From Clostridiales bacterium (GTDB taxonomy: Bacteria; Bacillota; Clostridia; Lachnospirales; Lachnospiraceae), in contig JAAYNV010000058.1 in assembly GCA_012520645.1 (NCBI GenBank), forward strand, positions 1 to 52,952: a stretch of DNA of 52,952 bases. Direction: 5' to 3'. The position numbers and the translations under genes were made by a program. Below the pieces are notes generated by a model that ran no database searches, was not told the origin of the DNA, and saw only the letters and a list, made by a program, of their open reading frames with translations. Shown in pieces: positions 17,259 to 27,780 of this stretch. Each line of letters opens with the position of its first letter. The stretch's first letter is position 1.

Positions 17259-17281
17259 TCAAATATTTTGATTTTCAAAGT
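17259..17281. promoter_or_regulatory. array of FabT-like half-sites upstream of fabD
   Basis: TCAAA (17259-17263), TTTGA (17267-17271) and TCAAA (17275-17279) follow each other at 8-bp steps. The last two form ATTTTGATTTTCAAAGT, matching the TTTGA-N3-TCAAA core of the FabT operator known from streptococci. It lies about 60-80 bases before the fabD start. A -10/-35 pair cannot be fixed with confidence. Confidence 0.5.
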
Positions 17282-17297
17282 AATAAACGGATAAAAC

Positions 17298-17321
17298 GGA
17301 GGTCTGTCCTTACAGACCTCC
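17298..17321 (-). terminator. stem-loop between fabK and fabD
   Basis: GGAGGTCTGT (17298-17307) pairs perfectly with ACAGACCTCC (17312-17321) around a 4-base loop. On the minus strand it is followed by GTTTTATCC, a short T-run. It begins about 30 bases after the fabK stop and could terminate part of the transcripts or attenuate the operon. Confidence 0.65.
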
Positions 17322-17352
17322 TATGTACTTCCTTTTCCTCTGTTCTTACGCT

Positions 17353-18276
17353 TTAGATTTTCAGTAATTTCTCAGCCTCTGCCATAATCTCTTCCATGAT
17401 TTCCTGACAGGTCTGCTCTTTCTTGACCATACCGGCAATCTGTCCGGCCATAATGGTACCATCTACCACATCGCCCTCCACTACTGCCTTGCGCAAAGAT
17501 CCCAGTGTCAGATGCTCCAACTCATCCAGAGTTGCACCTGCTTTTTCTAACTTCAAATACTCCCTGGTCATCTTATTACGGATCTGACGTACCGGATGTC
17601 CGGTGCTCAAACCGGTTACCTCGGAATCAATATCCTTCGCTGCAAGAACCTTCTGCTTATAATTGTCGTGAACGACACATTCCTTTGCTACTAAGAACCG
17701 TGTACCGATCTGTACTGCCTCAGCACCCAGCATCATGGACGCAGCAAAACCTCTGCCGTCTGCGATACCTCCGGCTGCAATGACCGGAATTGAAACGGCA
17801 TCCACAACCTGCGGAACCAGTGTCATCGTAGTAGCTGAACCGATATGTCCACCGGACTCTGTTCCCTCGGCAATAACAGCATCCACACCGGAACGCTCCA
17901 TCATCTTGGCAAGTGCCACACTGGCAACAACCGGAATGACTTTGATGCCGGCTTCCTTCCAAATCTTCATATATTTACCCGGATTGCCTGCACCGGTCGT
18001 AACAACCTTTACGCCTTCTTCTACAAGCATTTGTGCAATTGCATCCGCTTCCGGGTTCATCAGCATAACATTCACACCAAACGGCTTATCGGTCAGTTCC
18101 TTTGTCTTACGAACCTGTTCACGTACAAACTCTGCCGGAGCGCCTCCGGCTCCGATAATACCAAGTCCGCCTGCCTCAGAAGCTGCCGCTGCCAGATGAT
18201 ATTCAGCGACCCATGCCATGCCGCCCTGAAAAATCGGGTACTGGATTCCCAGTAATTCCGTTACTCTTGTCTTCAT
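17353..18276 (-). CDS. fabK: enoyl-ACP reductase II (FMN)
   Basis: FMN-dependent enoyl-ACP reductase of 307 aa that catalyses the last step of each elongation cycle. Typical segments are YPIFQGGMAWVAEYHLAAA, GIIGAGGAP, the ESGGHIG motif with catalytic His144, VIAAGGI and GAEAVQIGTRFLVAKEC. It has no cysteine cluster, unlike its paralogue downstream. AAGG lies 7 bases before the ATG, and acpP ends 33 bases upstream. FabK-type enzymes differ from FabI in lacking the triclosan-binding SDR fold. Confidence 0.93.
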   Translation of the reverse strand: MKTRVTELLGIQYPIFQGGMAWVAEYHLAAAASEAGGLGIIGAGGAPAEFVREQVRKTKELTDKPFGVNVMLMNPEADAIAQMLVEEGVKVVTTGAGNPGKYMKIWKEAGIKVIPVVASVALAKMMERSGVDAVIAEGTESGGHIGSATTMTLVPQVVDAVSIPVIAAGGIADGRGFAASMMLGAEAVQIGTRFLVAKECVVHDNYKQKVLAAKDIDSEVTGLSTGHPVRQIRNKMTREYLKLEKAGATLDELEHLTLGSLRKAVVEGDVVDGTIMAGQIAGMVKKEQTCQEIMEEIMAEAEKLLKI

Positions 18277-18309
18277 AAATTAACCTTACTCTTTCAATAT
18301 CCGGAACTT

Positions 18310-18543
18310 TTATGCTTCTACACCCTTGTTCTTCATGTACTCGATAACAGCTCCAACGGTTGTGATCTGCTCTAAATCCTCAGACGGGATTTCAATGCCG
18401 TATTCCTCTTCGAAAGCCATAACCAGTTCGAATAAATCCAGAGAATCTGCTCCTAAATCATCCTTAAAGGAAGATTCCTCTGTAATTTCAACTCCGTCTA
18501 AATTTAACTGTTCCTGAATGATTTCTTTTACTCTCTCTAACAT
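18310..18543 (-). CDS. acpP: acyl carrier protein
   Basis: An acidic helical 77-aa protein that carries the growing acyl chain on 4'-phosphopantetheine attached to Ser34 in the [10 protein letters not shown] motif. The length and charge pattern are normal for the family. It is the first gene of the fab operon. AAAGGAG lies 10 bases before the ATG, and the promoter with its overlapping FabT-like operator is 50-80 bases upstream. Confidence 0.96.
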   Translation of the reverse strand: MLERVKEIIQEQLNLDGVEITEESSFKDDLGADSLDLFELVMAFEEEYGIEIPSEDLEQITTVGAVIEYMKNKGVEA

Positions 18544-18581
18544 TGTGCGTTGTCTCCTTTAATAATAAACTGATTCTAATT

Positions 18582-18598
18582 AGTTTGACACTCAAAGT
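18582..18598. promoter_or_regulatory. FabT-like operator at the acpP promoter
   Basis: AGTTTGACACTCAAAGT is a palindrome of the form AGTTTGA-N3-TCAAAGT, close to the FabT consensus described in streptococci (TTTGA-N3-TCAAA core). It overlaps the -10 element and presumed start site of the acpP promoter, as expected for a repressor. No MarR/FabT gene is in the window. Confidence 0.6.
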
Positions 18599-18624
18599 AT
18601 ATTATCGGACAAGAGCTTTGTCAA
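18596..18624 (-). promoter_or_regulatory. promoter of the fab operon
   Basis: On the minus strand: TTGACA (18624-18619), exactly 17 bp, then TATACT (18601-18596). It is one of the best sigma-A-type promoters in the window. The -10 merges with the FabT-like palindrome. Confidence 0.8.
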
Positions 18625-18745
18625 CTGTTTCTTTCAGAAAACATTACTTTTTATAAAGTAAAGAAATTCCGTACCTTTTCAAAGACCAATCTTTGCCGGA
18701 ATTTATTTCCATCTGAACTTTGTTATTTATGTGATATGATCTATT

Positions 18746-18773
18746 TGTAACATATTTGTAATATTTCTGTAAT
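18746..18773 (+). promoter_or_regulatory. WalR (YycF)-like box upstream of the CAP-domain gene
   Basis: TGTAAC (18746-18751), TGTAAT (18757-18762) and TGTAAT (18768-18773) are each separated by exactly 5 bases. This fits the WalR consensus TGTWAH-N5-TGTWAH twice in a row. It is about 90 bases before the CAP gene start. The rest of the 320-base gap holds the fab promoter and AT-rich sequence in which I see nothing more. Confidence 0.45.
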
Positions 18774-18863
18774 ATTTGTCAGGTCATTTCAATCGGAACT
18801 CCTTTTACTGATTATTTATAGAAATAATTACAAAAAAGCTCTATCAAAGGAGGATACTTATTT

Positions 18864-19565
18864 ATGAATTTATTAGCAGCAACCTTACTTACTACCGCAG
18901 CCATGACAGGCGCTTCCCTCGGAAGCGGTATGCAGACGGCGGGACAGGCAGTCTGTCCTTCCGAAAATGTGCAGGTGAAATACTATGCCGGACAGCTAAA
19001 CGGAAGTACCCAGAAGGAACTGTCTGAGCTGTTAAAACAATGCGGCGTTATTATCAACAAGCTGCCCGGCTGCCCGGAAAATGGCAGTCAGAACGGCGGC
19101 GGCTCCGGCAGCAATGACAGTCAGAACGGCGGCGGCTCCGGCAGCAATGACAGCCAGAACGGCAGTGGCTCCTGCAATATCGATTCTACCGTCTCAGACT
19201 ATGCGGTCAGAGTCGTGGAGCTGGTAAACAAAGAGCGTGCAAAAAATAATCTTGCTCCGCTTACGATAGATACCTCTGTCACTGCTGCGGCTGACACCCG
19301 TGCAAAGGAAATCGTACAGTCTTTCTCCCATACCAGACCAAACGGCACAAGTTTCAGTACAGCCCTAAAAGAACACGGCGTAAGCTACCGCGGCTCCGGC
19401 GAAAACATTGCCTGGGGACAGAAAACACCGGAAGAGGTCGTAAAGACCTGGATGAATTCCCCCGGACACCGTGCTAACATTCTGAATTCCAAGTATACCA
19501 AAATCGGTGTCGGCTATTATGTCAATGGCAAAACACCTTACTGGGTACAGTTATTTACTTATTAA
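18864..19565 (+). CDS. CAP (SCP/PR-1) domain protein, probably exported
   Basis: This is a 233-aa protein. A hydrophobic N-terminus (1-28) lacks the usual Lys/Arg residues. A segment around 35-70 precedes a Gly/Ser/Asn linker encoded by 33-bp tandem repeats (73-105). A CAP domain fills the rest (about 112-233), with LVNKERAKNNLAPL, the conserved His in FSHTRPNG, GENIAWG and SPGHRANILNSKYTKIGVG. The domain is common in extracellular proteins of spore formers, and its biochemical role is mostly unknown. AAAGGAGG lies 10 bases before the ATG. The WalR-like box upstream hints at a cell-wall role. Confidence 0.85.
   Translation: MNLLAATLLTTAAMTGASLGSGMQTAGQAVCPSENVQVKYYAGQLNGSTQKELSELLKQCGVIINKLPGCPENGSQNGGGSGSNDSQNGGGSGSNDSQNGSGSCNIDSTVSDYAVRVVELVNKERAKNNLAPLTIDTSVTAAADTRAKEIVQSFSHTRPNGTSFSTALKEHGVSYRGSGENIAWGQKTPEEVVKTWMNSPGHRANILNSKYTKIGVGYYVNGKTPYWVQLFTY
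19081..19178 (+). repeat. 33-bp tandem repeat, three copies, in the CAP gene linker
   Basis: Units start at 19081, 19114 and 19147. The first two are nearly identical, and the third is diverged and one base short of the full unit at its edge. They encode the linker SQNGGGSGSND. In-frame repeats of this kind can change copy number between strains. Confidence 0.85.
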
Positions 19566-19584
19566 ATAGACGCATGAATCGTCA

Positions 19585-19625
19585 ACTGCCCGCCCGACGG
19601 CTTTCTTTTTTGTTGGACGGGCAGT
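19585..19625. terminator. terminator between the CAP gene and an aldo/keto reductase
   Basis: ACTGCCCG (19585-19592) pairs with CGGGCAGT (19618-19625), and after one mismatch the stem continues inward. T-rich sequence follows on the plus strand. It lies just after the CAP stop and faces the convergent reductase gene. Confidence 0.7.
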
Positions 19626-19684
19626 CTCTTTTCCTTTATCGTAACATAACGAAGTGAAAACCGCTTGATTCTGCTTGCTCCTTT

Positions 19685-20539
19685 TTACAGCATGACCCGT
19701 TCCCTGTCCGGATGTTCCCCGGACCATCCTGTCTGGGGCATGGCTTCGATTTTTTTCATATCCTCTTTGGAAATCTCGAAGGAGAAAATATCCTGATTTT
19801 CCTTCATTCTTTCTAATGAAGAAGACTTAGGCAGCGGAATCACACCCTGCTGTACGGCAAAGCGAAGACAAAGCTGCGCCGGTGATACCTGATATTTCTC
19901 CGAAAGCTCCACAATAAGCGCATCCTGCAGCACTCTGGCTCTTCCGATCGGGCTCCATGCCTGTACCAGAATCCCGTGCTCTCTGCAGTATGCTACGGCC
20001 TCCTTCTGTAGATATCCCGGATGAAATTCCAACTGATCGACCATCGGCTTGATTTTTCCGTTTTGCAGAATATTTTCGATATGATGCGGCAGGAAATTAC
20101 TCAATCCGATAGCGCGGATTCTGCCCGCTTCATACAACTCTTCCATGGCACGCCACGTATCCAGATCCAGCTGCTGCCATTCCTTATAATCTACCGACGG
20201 TAATGGCCAATGAATCAGGTAAAGATCCAGATAATCGGTGTGCAGATTATCTAAGGTCCGCTCAAATGCCTGCTTCGTCTCCTCATATCCCATTTCTGCT
20301 TTCCATACCTTAGATGCAATAAAAAAATCCTCTCTTGCGATTTTGCTCTCCTGTATGGCTTCTGCCAGATAACTTTCTGTTCCATAAAAGGAAGCGGTAT
20401 CAAAATAGCGGTAACCTGCTTCAATCGCCATGCGGATAATATCTGCACTTTTTCCGTCTGCCGCCTTATAGGTTCCGTAGGCAACACAAGGAATCTTTAC
20501 ACCGTTGTTCAAGGTATAACAATCATAAATACTCTTCAT
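19685..20539 (-). CDS. aldo/keto reductase (2,5-diketo-gluconate reductase-like)
   Basis: NAD(P)H-dependent (beta/alpha)8 reductase of 284 aa. The catalytic tetrad is Asp47, Tyr52 (FDTASFYGTE), Lys77 (IASKVWK) and His110 (LYLIHWPLP). The C-terminal cofactor-binding PLPKSSSLERMKEN is typical of the AKR3/AKR5 group. The natural substrate is unknown. The gene is divergent from the VIT/VWA gene across a 160-base region that contains phased TGATGCA repeats. Confidence 0.88.
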   Translation of the reverse strand: MKSIYDCYTLNNGVKIPCVAYGTYKAADGKSADIIRMAIEAGYRYFDTASFYGTESYLAEAIQESKIAREDFFIASKVWKAEMGYEETKQAFERTLDNLHTDYLDLYLIHWPLPSVDYKEWQQLDLDTWRAMEELYEAGRIRAIGLSNFLPHHIENILQNGKIKPMVDQLEFHPGYLQKEAVAYCREHGILVQAWSPIGRARVLQDALIVELSEKYQVSPAQLCLRFAVQQGVIPLPKSSSLERMKENQDIFSFEISKEDMKKIEAMPQTGWSGEHPDRERVML

Positions 20540-20598
20540 GGGTCTTTCCTCCTCTTTTTAACCATATCATAGATTTCCCGAAAAAATATGTCAATAAA

Positions 20599-20646
20599 TG
20601 ATGCAGATATGATGCAATTTTGATGTTTTTTTGATGCAATGATGCG
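20599..20646 (+). repeat. TGATGCA repeats at 11-bp spacing in a divergent promoter region
   Basis: TGATGCA at 20599, TGATGCA at 20610, TGATGTT at 20621 and TGATGCA at 20632 lie exactly 11 bp apart. A further TGATGCG follows at 20640. One-turn spacing is typical of sites for OmpR/PhoB-family response regulators. The array is 55-100 bases before the VIT/VWA start. Confidence 0.55.
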
Positions 20647-20700
20647 GTAGCTTAAAGAAAAGAACATATTATGCTGAAAGAACAAAAGAGGTGTATGAAC

Positions 20701-22737
20701 ATGAAACGAATCAAAATGAGACTGTGCATGGTTTCCGTATTTATCGTATGTATTGTTGTCTACTGTATCCTGTACTATTCCGTTCCCACTTACGCAAGGG
20801 AAACATCGGAAAAAGAGGACCAGACGCTTGCTCCCTATTTTCTGGTAGACAACGGCGATCCTTCCATGGATGCCTTTCCATTAAAGGAAACCAATGTATC
20901 CACCACCATAAACGGTATCATTGCCGAGACCTATGTAACCCAGACCTATACGAATGAAGGCACAAATCCCATCAACGGAAAATATGTCTTTCCTGCTTCC
21001 ACAAATGCCGCCGTACACGGCATGACCATGCAGATCGGCGACCAGATCATCACGGCAAAAATCAAAGAAAAGGAAGAGGCAAGACAGGAATTTGAAACAG
21101 CAAAAGAAGAAGGCAAGAGCGCTTCCCTGATGGAGCAGAAACGACCTAACATCTTTACCATGGACGTTGCCAATATTATGCCCGGTGATACGATCCGCAT
21201 CGAACTGCACTATACCGAACTGATCTCCCCCACGGATAGCACCTATCAGTATGTTTTCCCGACAGTAGTCGGTCCCCGTTATACCAGTCTGGTAAAAGGC
21301 AAGGATGACGAACCGGATAAATGGGTAGAGACTCCTTACTTCAAAGAAAACGACAAGAATGTCGGAAAATATAATATTTCTGTCCGACTTTCCACCGGTG
21401 TTCCGATTACAGAGCTTTCCTGCCGCTCCCACAAGATCAATACCGCATACGACAATGAGTCCACGGCGCAGATTACACTGGCAGATCCGCAGGATTATGC
21501 CGGCAATAGGGATTTTATACTGGATTATAAACTGACCGGAGACGAGATTCACAGCGGTCTGACGCTGAGCACAGGAGAAGATGAGAACTTTTTCCTTATG
21601 ACGGTCCAGCCGCCTGAGCGCTATGAGCCGGAAGATATTCCACCCAGAGAATATATATTCGTTCTGGATACGTCCGGTTCCATGTCCGGTTATCCGTTAG
21701 ATACGGCAAAAGATCTGATCCGCGACCTTGTATCGAACTTAAAGGAAACCGACCGTTTTAATCTGGTTGTATTTTCCGATATGTCCATCCGGCTGTCCTC
21801 CAACCCTCTTCCTGCCACCAGGGACAATATCAAACGTGCCATCAAACTGATCGATTCACAGGAAGGCTGCGGCGGCACAGAATTTGCTCCGGCACTGAAA
21901 GAGGCTGTCAGCCTTCCACGCACTGAAAACTACTCCCGCAGCGTAATTACCATTACGGACGGCTATATCTCCGGTGAAGAGGAGGTTTTTGACATCGTTC
22001 AAAATAATCTGGATACCACGAACTTTTTTTCCTTTGGTATCGGGGAATCCGTAAACCGCTATCTGATCGATGGTATTGCCAAGTCTGGTTCCGGTGAAGC
22101 TTTTGTGGTAACGGACTCCAGGGAAGCCGGTGACACCGCCGATAAATTCCGTTCTTATATTCAGGCGCCGCTTTTAACCGATATCCGGATCTCCTATGAC
22201 GGCTTTGAAGTATATGATCTGGAATCCACTGCCCCATCTACTTTGTTTGCTGAAAAGCCCATTGTTCTGTTTGGTAAATGGAAAGGCGGACAGACCGGAA
22301 CGATCCGCATCACCGGAAAGACCGGAACCAAAGACTTTGTACAGGAAATTCCGGTATCGGATGCCCAGGTATTAGAAGGTGATAAAACATTGGGCTATCT
22401 TTGGGCACGTACCAGAGTAGAGCGGCTTACCACCTATGATCCTTATGAAAATGAAAATGCTACCAAACGCGAGGTGACTGCTCTTGGCATGAAATACAGC
22501 ATGATGACCCCTTATACCTCCTTTATCGCGGTAACAGAAACTGTGCGTAATGCAAACGGCGACAGCACAGATGTCAAGCAGCCTCTTCCACTGCCTGCAG
22601 GCGTATCCGAGCTGGCAGTCGGCGGCTACACAGTGGGGTCTGAACCAAGTGAAATCCTGCTATTCTCTATCCTGTTTCTTCTGTTTGCTGCCCGTGCCGT
22701 ATATCGCCGCAAAAAGTATGGTATCACAACACAATAA
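20701..22737 (+). CDS. VIT and VWA domain surface protein with PEP-CTERM-like tail
   Basis: About 678 aa from the ATG at 20701, which has AGAGG 9 bases upstream; an upstream ATG at 20671 has no ribosome site. An N-terminal signal/anchor helix (8-28) precedes a VIT domain (about 50-180) as in inter-alpha-trypsin inhibitor heavy chains. A VWA domain (about 317-490) has an intact metal site: Asp323-Thr-Ser-Gly-Ser, Thr393 and Asp420. The C-terminus is SEPSE (647-651), a hydrophobic helix (652-666) and a basic RRKK (669-672). That three-part tail is the layout of exosortase sorting signals. An exosortase-like gene follows 23 bases later. Confidence 0.86.
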   Translation: MKRIKMRLCMVSVFIVCIVVYCILYYSVPTYARETSEKEDQTLAPYFLVDNGDPSMDAFPLKETNVSTTINGIIAETYVTQTYTNEGTNPINGKYVFPASTNAAVHGMTMQIGDQIITAKIKEKEEARQEFETAKEEGKSASLMEQKRPNIFTMDVANIMPGDTIRIELHYTELISPTDSTYQYVFPTVVGPRYTSLVKGKDDEPDKWVETPYFKENDKNVGKYNISVRLSTGVPITELSCRSHKINTAYDNESTAQITLADPQDYAGNRDFILDYKLTGDEIHSGLTLSTGEDENFFLMTVQPPERYEPEDIPPREYIFVLDTSGSMSGYPLDTAKDLIRDLVSNLKETDRFNLVVFSDMSIRLSSNPLPATRDNIKRAIKLIDSQEGCGGTEFAPALKEAVSLPRTENYSRSVITITDGYISGEEEVFDIVQNNLDTTNFFSFGIGESVNRYLIDGIAKSGSGEAFVVTDSREAGDTADKFRSYIQAPLLTDIRISYDGFEVYDLESTAPSTLFAEKPIVLFGKWKGGQTGTIRITGKTGTKDFVQEIPVSDAQVLEGDKTLGYLWARTRVERLTTYDPYENENATKREVTALGMKYSMMTPYTSFIAVTETVRNANGDSTDVKQPLPLPAGVSELAVGGYTVGSEPSEILLFSILFLLFAARAVYRRKKYGITTQ

Positions 22738-22760
22738 ACAACATTTATGAGGTAATACAA

Positions 22761-23504
22761 ATGATTCTGAAAACGCATGATCTGAAAAAGCTGATCTTAC
22801 AAAACTGGTTTTTCTATCTCCTCGGTCTGTCTGCCATTCTCGGACTGAAATGCTTCTACCGGCAGGCAGACAGCGGACAGCTTGACTGGATTCTGGCACC
22901 CACGGCAGCGTGGGTGCACCTCTTAAGCGGCATTACCTTTGTACAGGAACCGAAAGCCGGCTATATCAACCATGATTTTCGTTTTTTAATTGCTCCCTCC
23001 TGTTCCGGTGTCCGTTTTATGACCATCGTCATGGCAATGCTGATCTTTTCTTTCGTGCATCATCGCAAAACGCATAAAGGAAAACTTCTCTGGACTACTT
23101 TAAGCATTCCTGCTGCATATCTGTTTACTGTCTTTGTCAACGGTTTCCGCATCGTCCTCTCTATCTGGCTTCCTCTGCTTCTGCAAAGGACGAGCCTGTA
23201 CGGAGGATGGCTGACACCTGAACGGCTGCATACGATGACAGGCACCGTGGTTTATTTCACCGGACTGTTGCTGTTATACCGACTGACCGGAAAACTGTCC
23301 GGACAGTCCGCTTTCCAAAGACCGCTGCAAAACTGCATTATGCCTACATTCTGGTACTTTACACTGGTACTCGTTCTTCCTTTCCTAAGCCGGATATACC
23401 AACGGGATCTGGATGGCTTTGCCGCCTATACCCTCTTGATGATCTCGGTGTGCATGGGCATTCTGCTTCTGTATTTTCTGCTTTCCTTACTCTTCAAAAA
23501 CTAA
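22761..23504 (+). CDS. exosortase family protein (possibly XrtK-like)
   Basis: This is a 247-aa protein with about seven or eight membrane helices. The three residues of the exosortase/archaeosortase active site are visible: Cys81 (APSCSGVRF), Arg130 (NGFRIVLS) and His157 (RLHTMTGTVVYF). Exosortases cut C-terminal sorting signals of exported proteins, in most known cases in Gram-negatives with exopolysaccharide genes. Here the only plausible target is the VIT/VWA protein just upstream in the same operon. GAGG lies 8 bases before the ATG. The assignment to class K is from memory of single-target exosortases and is not certain. Confidence 0.8.
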   Translation: MILKTHDLKKLILQNWFFYLLGLSAILGLKCFYRQADSGQLDWILAPTAAWVHLLSGITFVQEPKAGYINHDFRFLIAPSCSGVRFMTIVMAMLIFSFVHHRKTHKGKLLWTTLSIPAAYLFTVFVNGFRIVLSIWLPLLLQRTSLYGGWLTPERLHTMTGTVVYFTGLLLLYRLTGKLSGQSAFQRPLQNCIMPTFWYFTLVLVLPFLSRIYQRDLDGFAAYTLLMISVCMGILLLYFLLSLLFKN

Positions 23505-23543
23505 ACCTCCGAAAGTCAGACTCAATATCTAACAATCGGAGGT
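23505..23543 (+). terminator. possible terminator after the exosortase gene
   Basis: ACCTCCGA (23505-23512) pairs with TCGGAGGT (23536-23543) around a 23-base loop. The T-run is poor, so termination is only possible. Confidence 0.35.
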
Positions 23544-23567
23544 CCGTTCACTTGCCATATGTCAGTT

Positions 23568-24374
23568 TTATTTTCCTTGTAACGGCAGCCATTCAAGCAC
23601 TGTCTGGATCTTCGCATCCCAGTACTTCCATTCATGGGCTCCGGCACTCTCTTCGTAGGTCAGATCATAACCAAGCTCTCTCAGCCAGTCCCTGCAGCTC
23701 AGATTATCCTGATACAGAAAATCCTCTGTGCCACACCACATGTACAGCTTTGGAAGTTCCCTTCCACTTTCCTTTAGCTGCTTTGCAACTGCGAAAATAT
23801 CATTTTCCGATCCAGCGATCTGATCATAGCCCCCGAAAATATTGCGGAAGATATTCGCATAGTCCTCATTTTCCAAAGATCTCGTCACTGCATGGGGCGC
23901 CATATCCAGCGCGCCGGATAAAGATGCCGCAGCAGCGAATCTGTCCGGTCTGCGCAGTGCCAGCTTGAATGCTCCGTAGCCGCCCATAGACAGACCGGCT
24001 ACGAAGGTATCCTCTCTTTTGTCCGAAATATTCGGGAAAAATTCACGGCAGATTTCCGGCAGCTCCTCTGATATATAGGTCCAGTATTTCAGACCAAATT
24101 CCATATCCGTATAAAAACTTAAGTGTACACAGGGCATAATCACAGCAATTCCCAGATCACTTGCATACCGTTCAATCGAGGTCCTTCGCTGCCAGATCGT
24201 ATGATCGTCACTCATTCCGTGCAGCAGATAGATCACCGGATATTTTCCGTCCTGAGATTCATGGACATTGCCCTCCAGACCGATCTGCTTTCTGGTCTTC
24301 TGCGGCAGAATTACGTCCATATTCATACACATTCCAAGTACTTCCGAGAAAAAATTAACATGCAGTAAAGCCAT
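23568..24374 (-). CDS. esterase of the EstA/S-formylglutathione hydrolase family
   Basis: Alpha/beta hydrolase of 268 aa with a complete triad: Ser129 (AGLSMGGYGAF), Asp218 (WCGTEDFLY) and His247 (AGAHEWKYW). LLHGMSDDHTIW carries the oxyanion-hole region. The family includes tributyrin esterase and acetyl- or feruloyl-esterases acting on plant polysaccharides. It directly follows the beta-galactosidase gene on the same strand (54-base gap, no terminator), so an accessory role in glycan degradation is plausible but unproven. It has no signal peptide. The ribosome site is AAAGGAAAGG. Confidence 0.86.
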   Translation of the reverse strand: MALLHVNFFSEVLGMCMNMDVILPQKTRKQIGLEGNVHESQDGKYPVIYLLHGMSDDHTIWQRRTSIERYASDLGIAVIMPCVHLSFYTDMEFGLKYWTYISEELPEICREFFPNISDKREDTFVAGLSMGGYGAFKLALRRPDRFAAAASLSGALDMAPHAVTRSLENEDYANIFRNIFGGYDQIAGSENDIFAVAKQLKESGRELPKLYMWCGTEDFLYQDNLSCRDWLRELGYDLTYEESAGAHEWKYWDAKIQTVLEWLPLQGK

Positions 24375-24428
24375 TTTCTTTCTTCCTTTCCTTTTGGACT
24401 TTCCATTTTTATCTGGAAGTAATATGGC

Positions 24429-27659
<3,231 letters not shown>

Positions 27660-27706
27660 CTAATAATTTTCAATGAAAAAATAAGCAAATTCGACCTTTT
27701 TATTAT

Positions 27707-27735
27707 TTGAGTTACAGATGAAATTATGCTATTCT
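27707..27735 (+). promoter_or_regulatory. candidate promoter of the AraC-family gene
   Basis: TTGAGT (27707-27712), 17 bp, TATTCT (27730-27735), 45 bases before the start codon. Both boxes are partial matches. Confidence 0.4.
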
Positions 27736-27780
27736 GATAACAAATACACAACCACTTACTTTGCTGGAGAGAAGAATACT

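Noticed and set aside
18582-18598. FapR operator at the fab promoter
   Set aside because: The palindrome lacks the TTAGTACCTAGTCTAA-type FapR core and matches the TTTGA-N3-TCAAA core of FabT sites instead.
20599-20646. TGATGCA repeats as a CRISPR-like or mobile-element array
   Set aside because: Units are 7 bp at 11-bp steps with no unique spacers, no cas genes and no inverted ends. A regulator-binding array is the better reading.
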